A stretch of 64,000 nucleotides of DNA from Vreelandella olivaria (lineage in GTDB: Bacteria; Pseudomonadota; Gammaproteobacteria; Pseudomonadales; Halomonadaceae), in the NCBI GenBank assembly GCA_004295565.1, contig AP019416.1, positions 1,922,001 to 1,986,000 on the forward strand. Reading direction: 5' to 3'. Made by a program: the position numbers and the translations under genes. Below, one piece after another: positions 9,717 to 22,850 of the stretch; the stretch's first letter is position 1; each line of letters starts with the position of its first letter. Under the pieces are notes generated by a model. The model searched no databases. It was given only the letters and a program-made list of their open reading frames with translations, and was not told the DNA's origin.

Positions 9717-11138
9717 ATGAAGCGCTTGATTCTCCCTTCCACGCTTTGGGTCTGTGTGGTGGCACTGCTAACATTTGGCCAAGTCGCCAATGCTCAGAAT
9801 TTGCCTGATTTCACCGCCTTAGTTGAAGACGCTGCCCCAGGGGTAGTGAATATCTCGACCAGTCGAACGGTACAGCGCAGTAGCGCGCCGGGTTTTGGTG
9901 GGTTCGGTGGTCAGGAAATCCCGGAAATTTTCCGTCACTTTTTTGGAGAGGAGTTCGGTGATCGCTTTCCTGCACCGCCTGGCGGCGGGCAAGGGCGTAC
10001 AGAAGAGCGACAGTCTTTAGGCTCCGGGTTCGTCATCAGTGAAGATGGTTACATAATGACCAATGCACACGTTGTGCAAGATGCTGATGAGATCCTTGTG
10101 CGGCTCAATGATCGGCGTGAATTGAGTGCGGAAGTGATCGGTAGCGATCCACAAACTGATGTCGCGCTGCTTAAAATTGATGCCAGTGACTTGCCCACGC
10201 TTACTCTGGGGGATTCTGATAAACTCAAAGTAGGTGAGTGGGTGGCTGCTATTGGCTCGCCTTTTGGTTTTGATCATTCGGTCACCGCGGGTATTGTCAG
10301 TGCCATTAACCGTACCTTGCCGCGAGACGCGTATGTGCCGTTTATTCAAACCGATGTGGCGATCAACCCCGGCAACTCCGGTGGTGCTGTTCAACCTAGA
10401 TGGCGAAGTGGTGGGTATTAACTCGCAAATCTTTACCCGTAGCGGCGGCTTTATGGGCGTCTCGTTTGCCATTCCCATTAACGTTGCCATGGATGTGGCC
10501 GAACAGCTGCGTGAAGGTGGTCGCGTGAACCGTGGTTGGTTAGGTGTGATGATTCAGCCTGTGTCTGACGATCTGGCCGAATCTTTCGGTATGGAGAATG
10601 CGATCGGCGCTTTGATAGCGGATCTTGATCCCGAAGGCCCCGCGGCCCAGGGTGGGCTTCAGGCTGGCGATGTCATCCTGGAGGTCAATGGTGAAGAGGT
10701 CGAACGCTCGAGCTCACTGCCGCGGCTGATCGGTAAAGGCGCGCCAGGCACCGAGGTGGAGCTCACCTTGATGCGTGACGGTGAAGAGCTGACTGAGTCA
10801 GTGGAATTAGGCAGTTGGCCAGATGCCGAGCAGCAGACGGCGCAGGGCAGCAGCAATAATCAAGCGCGTCTTGGCGTCATGGTCGCAGAAATTGATGACA
10901 CCATGCGTGAGCAGTTGAATATTCCGGCGGTGTGGTCGTGCGCCAGGTTGAGTCAGGCAGCGTGGCTGCTGAGGCCGGCATTCGCCCAGGTGATGTATTA
11001 GTGAGCATTGATCACCGCAGCGTTTCCTCTTCCAATGAGCTGGTAGAGATTGTCGAGGCGTTGCCCACCGACCGTGCTATTCCAGTACGTCTGTTCCGCG
11101 ATGGGCGCTCACTCTTCGTAGCGCTTCGTCTGGAATAA
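9717..11138 (+). CDS. mucD: Periplasmic serine endoprotease MucD (DegP/DegQ family, two frameshifts)
   Basis: This is a periplasmic HtrA-type protease and chaperone that degrades misfolded envelope proteins and dampens the sigma-E response. I chose the ATG at 9717, which follows TAGGAG and starts a signal peptide (MKRLILPSTLWVCVVALL...ANA). The catalytic triad is His in TNAHVV, Asp in TDVALLK and Ser in NPGNSGGA. Two PDZ domains follow (around GWLGVMIQPV and LGVMVAEID). Two bases are missing near 10388 (GCGC read as GC) and one G near 10925. Restored length is 474 residues, matching P. aeruginosa MucD. Confidence 0.93.
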
Positions 11139-11331
11139 CCCGCCTATTTTCACTCCTGGTCCGGCGGTTCTCGCCAGACCGCTGTTCTAGCCTGCGCATA
11201 TCGCTACAATAGCGGATATCTTTTGTCGGAAATGGCCCTTATTTTCAAACGGCAGCTGTTTTCGAGCTTTGAACTCTCGAAGCGGCCTGCTTATGCGGCC
11301 GCTTGCGTACCACTAAGGCAGAACAGACTCG

Positions 11332-13148
11332 ATGTCCCAAGACGTTCCCAACGGAAAGCTTAAGCACATACGCAACTTTTCTATTATCGCTCACATCGAC
11401 CATGGTAAATCGACGCTCTCTGATCGCCTGATCCAGACCTGCGAAGGGCTAACCGAGCGTGAGCTTAAAGAGCAAGTGCTCGATTCAATGGACATTGAGC
11501 GTGAGCGTGGTATTACCATTAAAGCGCAGTCGGTCACGCTGGATTACACCGCCGCCGATGGTCAGGTCTACCAACTGAATTTTATCGATACCCCTGGGCA
11601 CGTCGACTTCTCATATGAAGTGTCGCGTTCGCTCTACGCCTGTGAAGGGGCGTTGCTGGTGGTCGATGCAGCCCAAGGGGTGGAGGCTCAGTCGGTCGCT
11701 AACTGCTATACCGCTATCGAACAAGGTCTGGAAGTACTGCCGGTACTTAACAAAATCGATTTGCCCCAAGCCGATTGCGACAAGGTGGCCCAGGAAATCG
11801 AAGAGATTATTGGCCTCGATGCCACTGATGCCTGCCAGGTTTCGGCTAAAAGCGGCATTGGCATTGATGCACTGCTTGAGCGTTTGGTGCGTGATATACC
11901 GCCGCCCAAAGGTGACCCGGACGCGCCGCTGCAAGCGCTGATCATCGACTCCTGGTTTGATAACTACCTGGGTGTTGTTTCGTTAGTGCGCCTCTTCGAC
12001 GGCACGCTGCGTAAGGGCGACAAGATTCGCATTAAATCAACGGGCCGGGATTGGGGCGCCACGGAAGTGGGTATTTTTACCCCCAGCGCAAACAGACCGA
12101 TATTCTGCGCGCCGGTGAAGTCGGCTTTATTGTCGCTGGCATTAAAGAGATTCACGGGGCACCAGTAGGCGATACGATTACCCACACCAAAACGCCTGAT
12201 GTAGCGCGTCTGCCTGGTTTCCAAAAGGTAAAGCCGCAGGTGTATGCCGGTATGTTCCCGGTCAGTGCGGATGATTACGAAGATTTCCGCGATGCGCTTG
12301 AAAAACTGGCGCTTAACGATGCCTCGCTTGAATATGTGCCTGAGAACTCCGACGCACTTGGTTTTGGTTTCCGGGTAGGCTTTCTTGGCACCCTGCACAT
12401 GGAGATCATTCAAGAGCGCCTGGAGCGAGAGTATGACATCGACCTGCTCACTACCGCGCCCACGGTTGTCTACGAACTGGCGATGAAGAATGGTGATGTT
12501 AACTACGTCTCCAACCCTTCCAAGCTGCCCGATATGGCCGACGTAGATGAAATGCGTGAACCGATCGTCCGCGCCAGCATACTGGTTCCCCAGGAATACG
12601 TGGGTAACGTCATTGCCGAGTGTGAGCAGCGTCGCGGTACCCAGCGAGACATGCAGTTCTTGGGTAATCAGATTCAGTTGGCCTACGAGCTGCCCATGTC
12701 AGAAGTGGTCATGGATTTCTTTGATCGCCTGAAGTCTATCTCCAAGGGGTACGCCTCACTTGAGTACAACTTCGAGCGTTTTGAGATGGCCAAGCTGGTG
12801 CGTCTTGATGTACTGATCAATGGTGACAAAGTTGACGCGCTAGCGGTGATTATCCACCGTGATCATGCGCATAGTCGTGGTCGTCTATTGGTCGAGAAAA
12901 TGAAAGAGCTGATCCCACGGCAGATGTTTGATGTGGCGATTCAGGCGGCGATTGGGGGGCAAGTGGTAGCTCGCTCCACCGTGAAGGCGCTGCGCAAGAA
13001 TGTGACGGCTAAGTGTTACGGCGGCGATGTCAGCCGTAAGAAAAAACTGCTCGAGAAACAGAAAGCAGGTAAGAAACGCATGAAACAAGTGGGGCGCGTG
13101 GAAATCCCCCAGGATGCCTTCCTTGCTGTGCTCAAGGTTAACGACTAG
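11332..13148 (+). CDS. lepA: Elongation factor 4 (LepA) (one frameshift)
   Basis: This is a ribosome-associated GTPase that back-translocates or remodels stalled ribosomes. It shows G1 [10 protein letters not shown], the effector region [27 protein letters not shown] and the LepA-specific C-terminal domain with [20 protein letters not shown]. One C is missing in the C-run near 12081 (GIFTPQRKQTD). Restored length is 605 residues. It is followed 15 bases later by lepB, the conserved lepA-lepB pair. The 193-bp gap before it holds no gene. Confidence 0.96.
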
Positions 13149-13163
13149 GAAAGAACGCCACTC

Positions 13164-13965
13164 ATGGATTTTTCATTACTGCTGGTACTTGCCGTTGCGC
13201 TTTCGGGCGTTATTTACCTGTTGGACATCTGGCTATTAAAGCCCAAGCGCCGCCAACGCTTCGCCGCAGCGGAGGCCAATACCCAAGAGGGCTGGATCCA
13301 GCTACCAGCGAGAAGCTGCTTAAAGAGCCTTGGCCGGTTGACTATGCGCGTTCTTTTTTCCAGTACTGCTGGTAGTGCTGGTGGTGCGTAGTTTTATCAT
13401 TGAACCCTTTCAGATTCCCTCTGGTTCAATGCGTCCTACGCTGGAAGTCGGCGACTTTATTCTGGTCAACAAATTCGCCTACGGCCTACGTTTGCCGGTA
13501 GTGAACACCCGCTTTATCGAAGTCGGCGATCCTGAACGTGGCGATGTCATGGTGTTTCGTTTCCCCGACGAGCCTTCGGTGAACTTCATCAAGCGTGTCG
13601 TCGGCATGCCCGGGGATCGCATCCGTTATGAAGGTAAGCAGCTCTACGTTAACGGTGAGCCGGTGGCGAAAGAGCTGATTGAAGAGGGGCCCGAAGGTTC
13701 GCCTCAACAGCTATTGTTAGAAGAGCGCCTTGGCGATGCCGAGCACTTTATTTATAACAACCCGCGCGACCCTGGCCCGCAAATGCGTGAAGTGGAAGTC
13801 CCTGAAGGGCACTACTTTATGATGGGGGATAATCGCGACCACTCCAACGACAGCCGTTACTGGGGGTTCGTACCGGAAGAGAATATTGTCGGGCGTGCCT
13901 TTGCGGTATGGATGCACTGGGACGGTGGGTTGCCAAGCTTTACCAGCGTGCGGCACATTGAATGA
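13164..13965 (+). CDS. lepB: Signal peptidase I (two frameshifts)
   Basis: This is an inner-membrane protease that removes Sec and Tat signal peptides. An N-terminal membrane helix (LLLVLAVALSGVIYLLDIWLL) is followed by a basic loop, a second helix before the catalytic serine motif IPSGSMRPTL (near residue 90) and the lysine box FIKRVVGMPGDRI. The C-terminal GDNRDHSNDSRYWGFVP motif is present. One G is missing near 13293 and one C near 13358, both before the active site. Restored length is 267 residues. Confidence 0.94.
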
Positions 13966-14032
13966 AGACGCTGCCAGTACTGGATTTAGTTAGTTATGTC
14001 ACTTTAGTTAACGTCAATGACGTAGGAGAGCT

Positions 14033-14722
14033 GTGAGTAATTCCTTGAACGCTTTTGCCGACGAATCGGCTATACCTTTGGCGACGATACGCTATTGGAA
14101 CTGGCCTTGACCCACCGTAGCTTCGGTGGTCGTAACAATGAGCGCCTGGAGTTTCTGGGTGACTCCATCGTCAATTTTGTTATCGCCGAAGCGCTGTTTC
14201 AGCGCTTTCCCCAGGCCCGGGAAGGGCAGCTTTCACGCCTGCGCGCACGCTTGGTAAAGGGACAAACCCTGGCGGAACTGGCCCGTGAAATGGAGTTTGG
14301 CGAGTGTTTGCGACTGGGGTCTGGCGAGATGAAAAGCGGTGGACACCGACGTGAATCTATTCTGGCGGATGCGGTAGAAGCCATTATTGGCGCTATTTAT
14401 CTCGACGCCGGTATGGATGTGGTGCGTGACCGTGTGTTGAATTGGTACGCCAATAGGCTGGAAAATATTTCGTTACAAGATACCCAGAAAGATCCTAAAA
14501 CGCGACTGCAGGAGTTTCTGCAATCGCGTCAAGCCGCTACCGCGGTATGAAGTTGTCTGCGTAAAGGGCGAGGCGCATGCCCAGACCTTTACCGTGGAGT
14601 GCTACATTGACCTGCTGGCTGAGCATACCACTGGTAAAGGCCCTAGCCGCCGCCATGCTGAACAACAGGCGGCAGAAGAAGCGCTGTCGTACCTCGAAAA
14701 AAGCCCTGGAGATAAATCATGA
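14033..14722 (+). CDS. rnc: Ribonuclease III (two frameshifts)
   Basis: This is a double-strand RNA endonuclease that processes rRNA and mRNA. The start is GTG at 14033 after GTAGGAG. The catalytic signature [18 protein letters not shown] and the second acidic cluster [14 protein letters not shown] are clear. The C-terminal dsRNA-binding domain reads [19 protein letters not shown]. One T is missing near 14060. A GC dinucleotide is missing near 14533 (QAALPRYEV needs GCGC where GC is read). Restored length is 230 residues. The stop overlaps the era start (ATGA). Confidence 0.93.
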
Positions 14723-15617
14723 GCCAAACCTGCGGATTCGTTGCCATTGTTGGCCGACCCAACGTGGGCAAATCAACCCTCATGAACCGTATTCTGGGGC
14801 AGAAGATATCGATCACCTCGCGGCGTCCGCAAACCACGCGCCATCAGGTGATGGGTATTAAAACGGTCGATGAGACGCAGTTTATCTACGTGGATACACC
14901 GGGCATGCACATTATGTCCAAGGATCGCAATAAAGCCATTAACCGCTTTATGAACCAGGCCGCCACCCAGGCGCTGCGCGATGTGGACTGTGTGGTGTTC
15001 ATTATCGACCGTACCCGCTGGACGGAAGAGGATCAGGCGGTGTTGAAGCGTCTCGAGCATGTAAAAGCACCGGTGATTCTGGCGGTGAATAAGGTTGATC
15101 GCCTGGGCGAAAAAGGTGACCTACTGCCGTGGCTGGCAGAGGTGGGCGCCCGCCGCGACTTTGCGGCCATCGTGCCGATTTCAGCCAAGCACGGCACCCA
15201 GGTAGACACTCTGGAAGAGGAGGTCGCCAAACACCTGCCGGAGAGTGTGCACTTCTTCCCTGAAGACCAGATTACCGACAAAAGCCTACGCTTCATGGCC
15301 GCCGAGCTGGTGCGTGAAAAAGTCATGCGCCAATTGGGCGACGAGCTGCCCTACCAGATGACCGTTGAAATTGAAGAGTTCCGCGAAACCGAGCGGGTGA
15401 CGCATATCAGCGCACTGATTCTGGTCGAGCGTCAGGGGCAAAAGGTCATCCTAATTGGTGAAAACGGCGATCGCCTGAAGAGTATTGGCCGCGAGGCGCG
15501 CCTGGATATGGAGCGTGCCCTGGGTACCAAAGTGATGCTCAATTTATGGGTGAAAGTAAAACGCGGCTGGTCGGATGACGAGCGCGCCCTGAAAAAGCAG
15601 GTTACGACCTCGATTGA
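14719..15617 (+). CDS. era: GTPase Era (frameshift at C-terminus)
   Basis: This GTPase matures 16S rRNA and helps assemble the 30S subunit. It has G1 GRPNVGKS, G3 DTPGMH, G4 NKVD and a C-terminal KH domain ([24 protein letters not shown]). The raw frame runs on to 15672 with an odd tail. Restoring one A in the A-run near 15595 gives the usual Era ending KKAGYDLD and a stop at 15615-15617, for 299 residues. recO starts nine bases later. The corrected end is my reading; the raw frame gives 317 residues. Confidence 0.93.
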
Positions 15618-15625
15618 AAGTAGCG

Positions 15626-16320
15626 ATGTCGCCAGAGCCGGCTTTTCTGCTCCACCGTCGGCCTTATCGTGAAACCAGTGCACTGGTGGATCTGTTAACG
15701 CTTGATTACGGCAGAGTGCGTGCTGTCGCCCACGGAGGACAAAGACCCGGCTCAAAATCCCGCCAGCGGCTGCAGCCGTTTACACCGCTGTTTGTGACCT
15801 GGCAGGGTAGCCGTGAGCTAAAGCGGCTTACCCTGATGGAGTCCCGCGGCCAGACGGCGCTGCTGGCCGGTGAAGGACTGCTATGCGGCCTTTACGCCAA
15901 TGAGATTGCCACCCGGCTGTTGCCGCTGGAACTGCCAGCACCTGAGGTTTTTGCGTTTTACACCGCGCTGCTTGAAGCACTACCGGCGCCAGCGGAACGG
16001 GCGCTGGCGTTACGCCGCTACGAGTGGGCGTTGTTAGAGGCGCTGGAGGCCACGCCCCAGTTTACGACACCCGAAGGCGGCGTCCTGGATCCCCAGTTCC
16101 GCTACCGCTTTGACACCGCCAGCCGGGCATTTATGCCTGCAGAGCGTGGGCTCGATGGCAGAACGCTGCGCTATATTGAGCAGGGAGATTGGCAGCATGA
16201 AGGCCTTGCCAATGCATTGAAGGCGGTGATGCGAGCGGCCCTGGCACCCCATCTGGGCACCACCGTGTTACGTTCACGGGAGCTGATGCTCGATTTAGCG
16301 CGGCGCCGTCAGCGCCCTAA
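15626..16320 (+). CDS. recO: DNA repair protein RecO (frameshift at C-terminus)
   Basis: RecO works with RecF and RecR to load RecA on gapped DNA. From ATG at 15626 it reads [18 protein letters not shown], the N-terminal OB fold with a typical HRRPYRE, then a helical C-terminal domain. The raw frame continues into pdxJ. Restoring one C near 16316 places a TAA at 16318-16320 and ends the protein in RRRQRP at 231 residues, the normal size. Confidence 0.88.
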
Positions 16321-16363
16321 TTCTATTCTCAAACTCTTATCTTATCGTTGTGCTGGAGGCTCT

Positions 16364-17193
16364 ATGCACCCCCTCGGATACTGTTAGGCGTCAATATCGA
16401 TCACATTGCGACACTTCGCCAAGCCCGTGGTACTCGTTACCCTGACCCCGTGCAGGCGGCATTGGTCGTTGAAGAGGCGGGCGCCGATGGCATTACGGTG
16501 CATTTGCGTGAAGACCGGCGGCATATTCAGCCCCGGGATGTGCGTATTCTGGCCGAAGTGCTTAATACGCGCATGAACCTGGAAATGGCCGTGACTGAAG
16601 AGATGCTTGCCCTGGCTGAAGAAATTCGTCCCGCCCATGTCTGTTTAGTGCCGGAAAAACGCGAAGAGCTGACCACCGAAGGCGGCCTGGATGTGGTCGG
16701 TGGTTTTGACGCCATTGCCAGTGCTTGCCAACGGCTTAGTGCGGCGGGGTGCGACGTGTCCCTGTTTATCGATCCTGACGTGGAGCAGATTGATGCAGCC
16801 CTGCGCGCCGGAGCGCCGACGATTGAGCTGCACACGGGGGCTTATGCAGAAGCACGTCCTGGCAGTGAGGTTGCCAATGCGGAGTATCAGCGCTTAACGA
16901 CCGCCGCAACTCACGCGGTCTCATCAGGGTTGGTGGTGAATGCTGGCCACGGCTTGCACTACCACAACGTTGAGGCAATTGCGGCACTGCCGGGCGTTAA
17001 CGAGCTCAATATTGGCCATGCCATTATTGCCCGTGCGCTGTTTGTGGGTCTTAAAGAGGCCGTGCAGGAGATGAAGCGTTTAATCATTGCTGGCCAGGAA
17101 GCAGGTTTGATGGCAGCCCTCGATGCTCATGAGCACGACCATGACCATGAAAACGGTTCAGAGCACGTGCACAACGGTTGCTGCGGGCATTAA
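16364..17193 (+). CDS. pdxJ: Pyridoxine 5'-phosphate synthase PdxJ with His-rich tail (one frameshift)
   Basis: PdxJ closes the pyridoxine ring from 1-deoxyxylulose 5-phosphate and 3-amino-2-oxopropyl phosphate in vitamin B6 synthesis. GGAGG precedes ATG at 16364. One C is missing in the following C-run, and the restored start is [20 protein letters not shown]. Visible motifs are [21 protein letters not shown] and [10 protein letters not shown]. Restored length is 276 residues, longer than the usual 240-250, because of a C-terminal extension with 7 His and 2 Cys in the last 21 residues. That tail looks metal-binding and is not part of the catalytic barrel. Confidence 0.94.
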
Positions 17194-17226
17194 ACGGCGA
17201 TTTCTATTGAGAGGTTTCTTTAGGCG

Positions 17227-17615
17227 ATGATTGTGGGAATTGGTTCGGACATTGCCCGCGTTGAGCGTTTTACGCGGGCTATGCAGCGGCACGGCCCGCG
17301 CTTTGCTCAGCGCATTTTAGGCCCCGAAGAGCATGCGCTTTGGCAGCAGAAATCTGAGCCCGCCGCATTCCTGGCCAAACGCTTCGCCGCCAAAGAGGCC
17401 TTTGTTAAAGCGTTGGGGTTAGGTCTACGCCAGGGTTTGCAGTGGTGTGATATTCAGGTGCTGAACGATGCCTTGGGTAAGCCCTATTTCCTGCTTAACG
17501 GCGAAGCCGGAATACTTTACAAGCGGCAGGTGTCACCACCAGCCACGTAACGTTGAGTGATGAAGCCGAGTACGCGGTGGCGTTTGTTGTACTAGAGCGT
17601 GAAACCCCAGGCTAA
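17227..17615 (+). CDS. acpS: Holo-[acyl-carrier-protein] synthase (one frameshift)
   Basis: AcpS transfers the 4'-phosphopantetheine arm from CoA to acyl carrier protein. It begins MIVGIGSDIARVERF with the metal Asp, and the second signature is FLAKRFAAKEAFVKALG. One base, most simply an A, is missing near 17513. The restored C-terminus reads VTTSHVTLSDEAEYAVAFVVLE and the protein is 129 residues. The pdxJ-acpS pair is conserved in gammaproteobacteria. A weak AAACCC/GGGTTT stem lies at the convergent end. Confidence 0.92.
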
Positions 17616-17628
17616 CGTTGGGTTTTGC

Positions 17629-20382
17629 TTAATGCCTAAGCAGCAGTGGGCGCTGTGCACGTAGCCTTGCCATTGCCCGGTAGAGCTCTTCCAATAGCCC
17701 TTCAACATGGTCTAAGCCGCTGGTGCGCAGTCGGGTTTCCAGGGTCTCCACCAGTAAGGCCAACTCTGGTGCGCCGCAGTAGCGGCTGGCGCCATTAAGC
17801 CCATGTACCCAGTCGAGTAGTGTGGGAAGATTTTGCTGGATAAACGCAGCGCGCATATGCTGTTCGCTCTCATCCAGACTGTCGATTAGACGTTTTAGCT
17901 GCTCCCGCGCCAAATACTCTTTACCCCCCGCCAGGCGTGCACCAATCTCAAGATCAATAACGGGTAGGGTGGCGGGGAGTGTGGCTAAAGCGCTGCGTAT
18001 TGGCGGCATTGCTGTCGCGCTGTGAAGAGGACGCCGTTGCACTACTGGACGTCAGCCGGTGGGTAACCCCCAAGAAGCGATTGAGTAACTGATCCAACTG
18101 CGTCTCATCAATCGGTTTTATCAGCACGTCATCAAGGCCTTCCGCTAGCCACTGCTGGCGTTCACTACTGAGTACGTGGGCGGTAACGGCAATAATGGGG
18201 CAGCGGGCCCAGGTGCTGCTAAGCCGGCGCAGCGCCTGGGTAGTCTGCACGCCATCCATCCCCGGCATACGAATATCCATTAACACCATGTCTACGTTAC
18301 TGGTGTGTGCGAACTCTAGCGCCTGGTGACCGCTTTCTACCGTAATGACCTGCAGGGTTGGATCTTCAAGCATGCTTTTGAGCAACTCTCGGTTCGGTGC
18401 ATTATCATCGACAATCAGTAATTTAAGTGGCTGGGGGCTGCTGGTAGCGCTAGTAGCTCCTGGCCATTTTGATGCGCCATCAGTGCGGGGGAGTAACAGT
18501 TGCTTTAGCGTCGCCACCAACTGAGCGCGGGAAAAGGGTTTGTAAAGGATCTCTCCACCATGGGTTAAGTGCAGTGGTGGTAGGTCAAAGCTGTTGCCAT
18601 TGGCTAAAATCAGAGTGGGGTAGGGCGTTTGGTCGATCACTGTTTGCCAGTGGGAGTGCCATTCAGGGCTAAAGTCGCTGTGTTCCAACCCTAAGATCAT
18701 CAATTTCGCTGGCTCAGCGGCATCAAACGCGATGGGGTGTGCCTCCCAGCGCTGCAGTAAGTGTTCGAGCACATGACGGGTGGGCGCATGCGTTTCATAT
18801 AAGCGAATGGTCGGGTTGTCCAAGTGAACTTCGGGTGGCCGCTCGATAGCCTGGTGCGCAAGCATGGGAAGGGTAAAAGAGAAGGTCGTGCCTTTACCCA
18901 GCTCGCTTTCCACCTCAATCTCGCCGCCCATGCGCTCGATTAGTTGTCGGCAGATAGTAAGGCCCAGGCCACTGCCGCCAAATTGCCGTGAATGGCTGGG
19001 TTCGGCTTGGGAAAAAGCGCTAAACAGCGCTTCCTTGTGGGCCTCGCTTAGGCCAATGCCTGTGTCACTGACGCTGAGATTGAGTACCACATGCTGGCCT
19101 TCAAGGTTATCCAGCATGACGCGCACTATCACTTCGCCTTCATGGGTGAATTTGAGTGCATTGCCAATTAAGTTATTCAATACCTGATGTATACGTAGCG
19201 GGTCACCGGTCAGCGGTGTCGGTACGTCGTCGTATACCATGGCCACCAGGTGTAGCTGCTTGCGTTGGGCTTCGGGAGCATGCAGCCCCACCACTTCGTC
19301 AACCAGTGCAACAATATCGATATCCGTCTCTTCCAGAGTGAGGCGGTTCGCTTCAAGCTTGGAAAAGTCGAGTACGTCGTTAACCAGCATCAGCAGGTTG
19401 TCGCAAGCGCGGTGTACGTGCTGCAGCCACTCCTGCTGACGTGTATCCAGCGATGAGCGCCCCAGTAACCGACAGAAGCCGATAATGCCGTTCAGCGGTG
19501 TACGGATCTCATGGCTCATATTGGCTAAAAATTCAGACTTCACGGCGTTAGCTCGTAGCGCGCTGCGGTGAGCCAAATCGAGCTTGATATTCTGCTCTTC
19601 AATGGTTTCCATCGACTCTTGCAGCTCGCTGGTGGCCTGCTCAATTTGCGTTTGCATATTCCGCTGGGCCTGCTGAAAGTGCTCTGCCAGGGCGTTAATA
19701 TGACCACTCAGGTGGTGAAGCTCTGTCGCATTAGAGGGTGCCAAACCCAGTCGATAATCACCGCGGGATAGTCGATAAAGCGCTTGGTTGGCTTCTTCGA
19801 TAGGGCGGGTGGCGTAGCGGCTGATGGCAAAAGCGACTAAAAACAGCAGCAGGCCCAGCAACATGCCGCCTAGGCTGAGGCTGGCGATCAACTTATAGCG
19901 CACTAGGGTGAGCGCTCGCGTGTCCATTTCGATATCTAGCCAGCCAACGCTACCGTTGCTTGCTGGGCTGGCTTGTCTTGTGCTGGTCTGGCTGGTACTG
20001 AGCTGAGGAGCCTCTAGCGGCAAACGCAGCCGCCAAACGTCCTCTTCCATGATCATTTGGTGATCAGCGGGGGCGTTGAGTAACGAAGAGGGGCTTGACC
20101 CAACTGTAAGATAAGGCTGCCCTGTTGATTAAATAACGCAACCCCGCGAAGTCCCTGCATATTGCGGAGCTGACGCGCAAGGATCTCCAGGTGCTGGGTA
20201 TCACCCTTGACGATCGCATCAGCAAGGCTTGGGGCCAACAACTCGGCGGCATTTTTCAAGTGCGCTTGCTGTGCCGTACGCGCTTGCGTGTCACTCTGTA
20301 TGACCAGCAGTACGGCCATCATGGCGTATACCAGTAGCGGAAAACCGAGTAAGGCGAATAGAAGACGGGTGTTCAAAGACAT
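17629..20382 (-). CDS. barA: Hybrid sensor histidine kinase BarA/GacS (two frameshifts)
   Basis: This is a membrane-bound unorthodox sensor kinase that normally phosphorylates GacA/UvrY and controls the Csr/Rsm system. I start at [17 protein letters not shown]. Two membrane helices flank a periplasmic sensor region. Then come HAMP, the HisKA H-box [10 protein letters not shown], HATPase motifs ([16 protein letters not shown]), a receiver domain ([22 protein letters not shown]) and a C-terminal Hpt domain with the likely phospho-His in WVHGLNGAS. One A is missing near 20058 and a GC near 18005 (GCGCGC read as GCGC). Restored length is 918 residues. Confidence 0.92.
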
Positions 20383-20472
20383 GAAAAGAACTCGTTGATT
20401 CAATGAGGTTGCCTGTCCAGCCCAAGGCAGCACCGATATAATGCAGCATAACGGTGACGATAAGGAATATTC

Positions 20473-21378
<906 letters not shown>

Positions 21379-21380
21379 CC

Positions 21381-22777
21381 ATGGCCATGTTGGGAAAACG
21401 GCGGCCGCCCAGGCCCGCGTCAGGGCATTCTGGGCTGGCGCGTACGCCGGTGGTAAGGCGCCGCATACTGCTATAGAGGATGCGTCGCCGCTGGTCATTG
21501 AGCGTTTGGCCCATGATGGGCGTGGGGTTGCCCACGCAGCCAACGGGAAAACCGTATTTGTCGATCAGGCGCTGCCCGGTGAACAGGTCGACGTGGCGAT
21601 TCATCTGACCCGCAAACGCTTTGACGAAGCGCATATCAAATCGTTGCTGAGCACTTCCGAGCTACGTGTCACACCGCCTTGCCCACATTTTGGCCACTGC
21701 GGCGGCTGCGATTTGCAGCACCTCAGTGTTGACGCCCAGCGCGCCCATAAACGTGAAGTGGTGCGTGATCTATTTGCTCGCCAGGGTATAACGCTAGACG
21801 ACATCGGCTCGATTCAAGGTGGCGATCAGGGCTATCGGCGCCGGGCACGGCTAGGGGTCAAAGTCGACAGCCAGGGCACTACGCGCCTGGGCTTTCGTGC
21901 CGCGCATAGCCACCGCCTGGTGGATATTGAGCGCTGCCCAGTATTGGTCGATGCCTTACAGCGTTTGTTAACTCCTTTGCGTGAGCTGTTGAGTACGTTA
22001 GAGGCGCCGCGCCAGGTAGGGCACATCGAATTATTGGCAACGGCAACCGCGCAGGTTGTGTTGGTTCGTCAGTTAAAAGAGCACGCCGGGGACGCTGAAC
22101 GCTGGCAAGCCTTTGCGCAGCAGCAAAAAGTGGCGCTGGGCACCTGGTTGGGGCGTGAAACACCCGTACTGCACTGGCATGGCGCAGCGCCGACGCTTGA
22201 AGAGTTGCTAACCGTAGAAGGTCAAGCGCCGCTTAGCTTAAGTTTTGCACCAGGGGATTTTTTACAGGTCAATGCTCAGGTGAACCAACAAATGGTCGCC
22301 CAGGTCATCCAGTGGCTTGCGCCCAGGTCAGGGCAAAAACTACTCGACCTGTTTGCCGGTATCGGGAATTTTAGCTTGCCCATAGCGGCAGCGGGCGCTG
22401 AGGTGCATGCGGTGGAAGGTAACCCTGCCATGGTGGCGCGCATAGCCATTAATGCCAAGCGTAACCAGCTGATGGTTAGCGGCCAGCAGGCTGATTTGAA
22501 CAGCGCTGCCAGCGTCAATGCGCTATTAACTGAGTATGGCGGTAGCGATGCGCTGGTACTCGACCCGCCGCGTAGCGGCGCTGAAGTCATTTGTCAGGCG
22601 CTGGCGCGCCACCCGGTGCCCAGGGTGGTCTATATTTCCTGTGATCCGGCGACGCTTGCCCGGGATGCGGCACATCTTGTGCATGCGGGTTACCGAGTCA
22701 AGCAAGTAGCAGTGGCGGATATGTTCCTTCACACTGCGCATATGGAAACGCTGATGCTGTTCGAGTACGGGGACTAG
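21381..22777 (+). CDS. rlmD: 23S rRNA (uracil-1939-C5)-methyltransferase RlmD (one frameshift)
   Basis: RlmD/RumA methylates U1939 of 23S rRNA with S-adenosylmethionine. The start at 21381 (MAMLGKRRPP) leads into a TRAM domain, and one base is missing near 21468. The iron-sulphur cysteines lie in CPHFGHCGGCDLQH. The SAM motif is LLDLFAGIGNFSLP, the catalytic cysteine is in YISCDPATLARD, and the end is HMETLMLFEYGD. Restored length is 465 residues. It lies between cysM and relA, as in pseudomonads. Confidence 0.93.
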
Positions 22778-22850
22778 ACGTTTCCCCATCGCATCAAGCC
22801 ACGGTGGCGGTCATGTAGAGACCGTCTCCCTGAAAGGATGAGTGATTGTC

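Noticed and set aside
10370-10400. Programmed frameshift in mucD or other genes
   Set aside because: The breaks lack a common slippery heptamer, occur in unrelated genes and are repaired by simple homopolymer or GCGC restoration, so error is the simpler reading.
17600-17630. Terminator between acpS and barA
   Set aside because: The stem AAACCC/GGGTTT is only six pairs with a mismatch-rich loop, so I did not list it as a feature.
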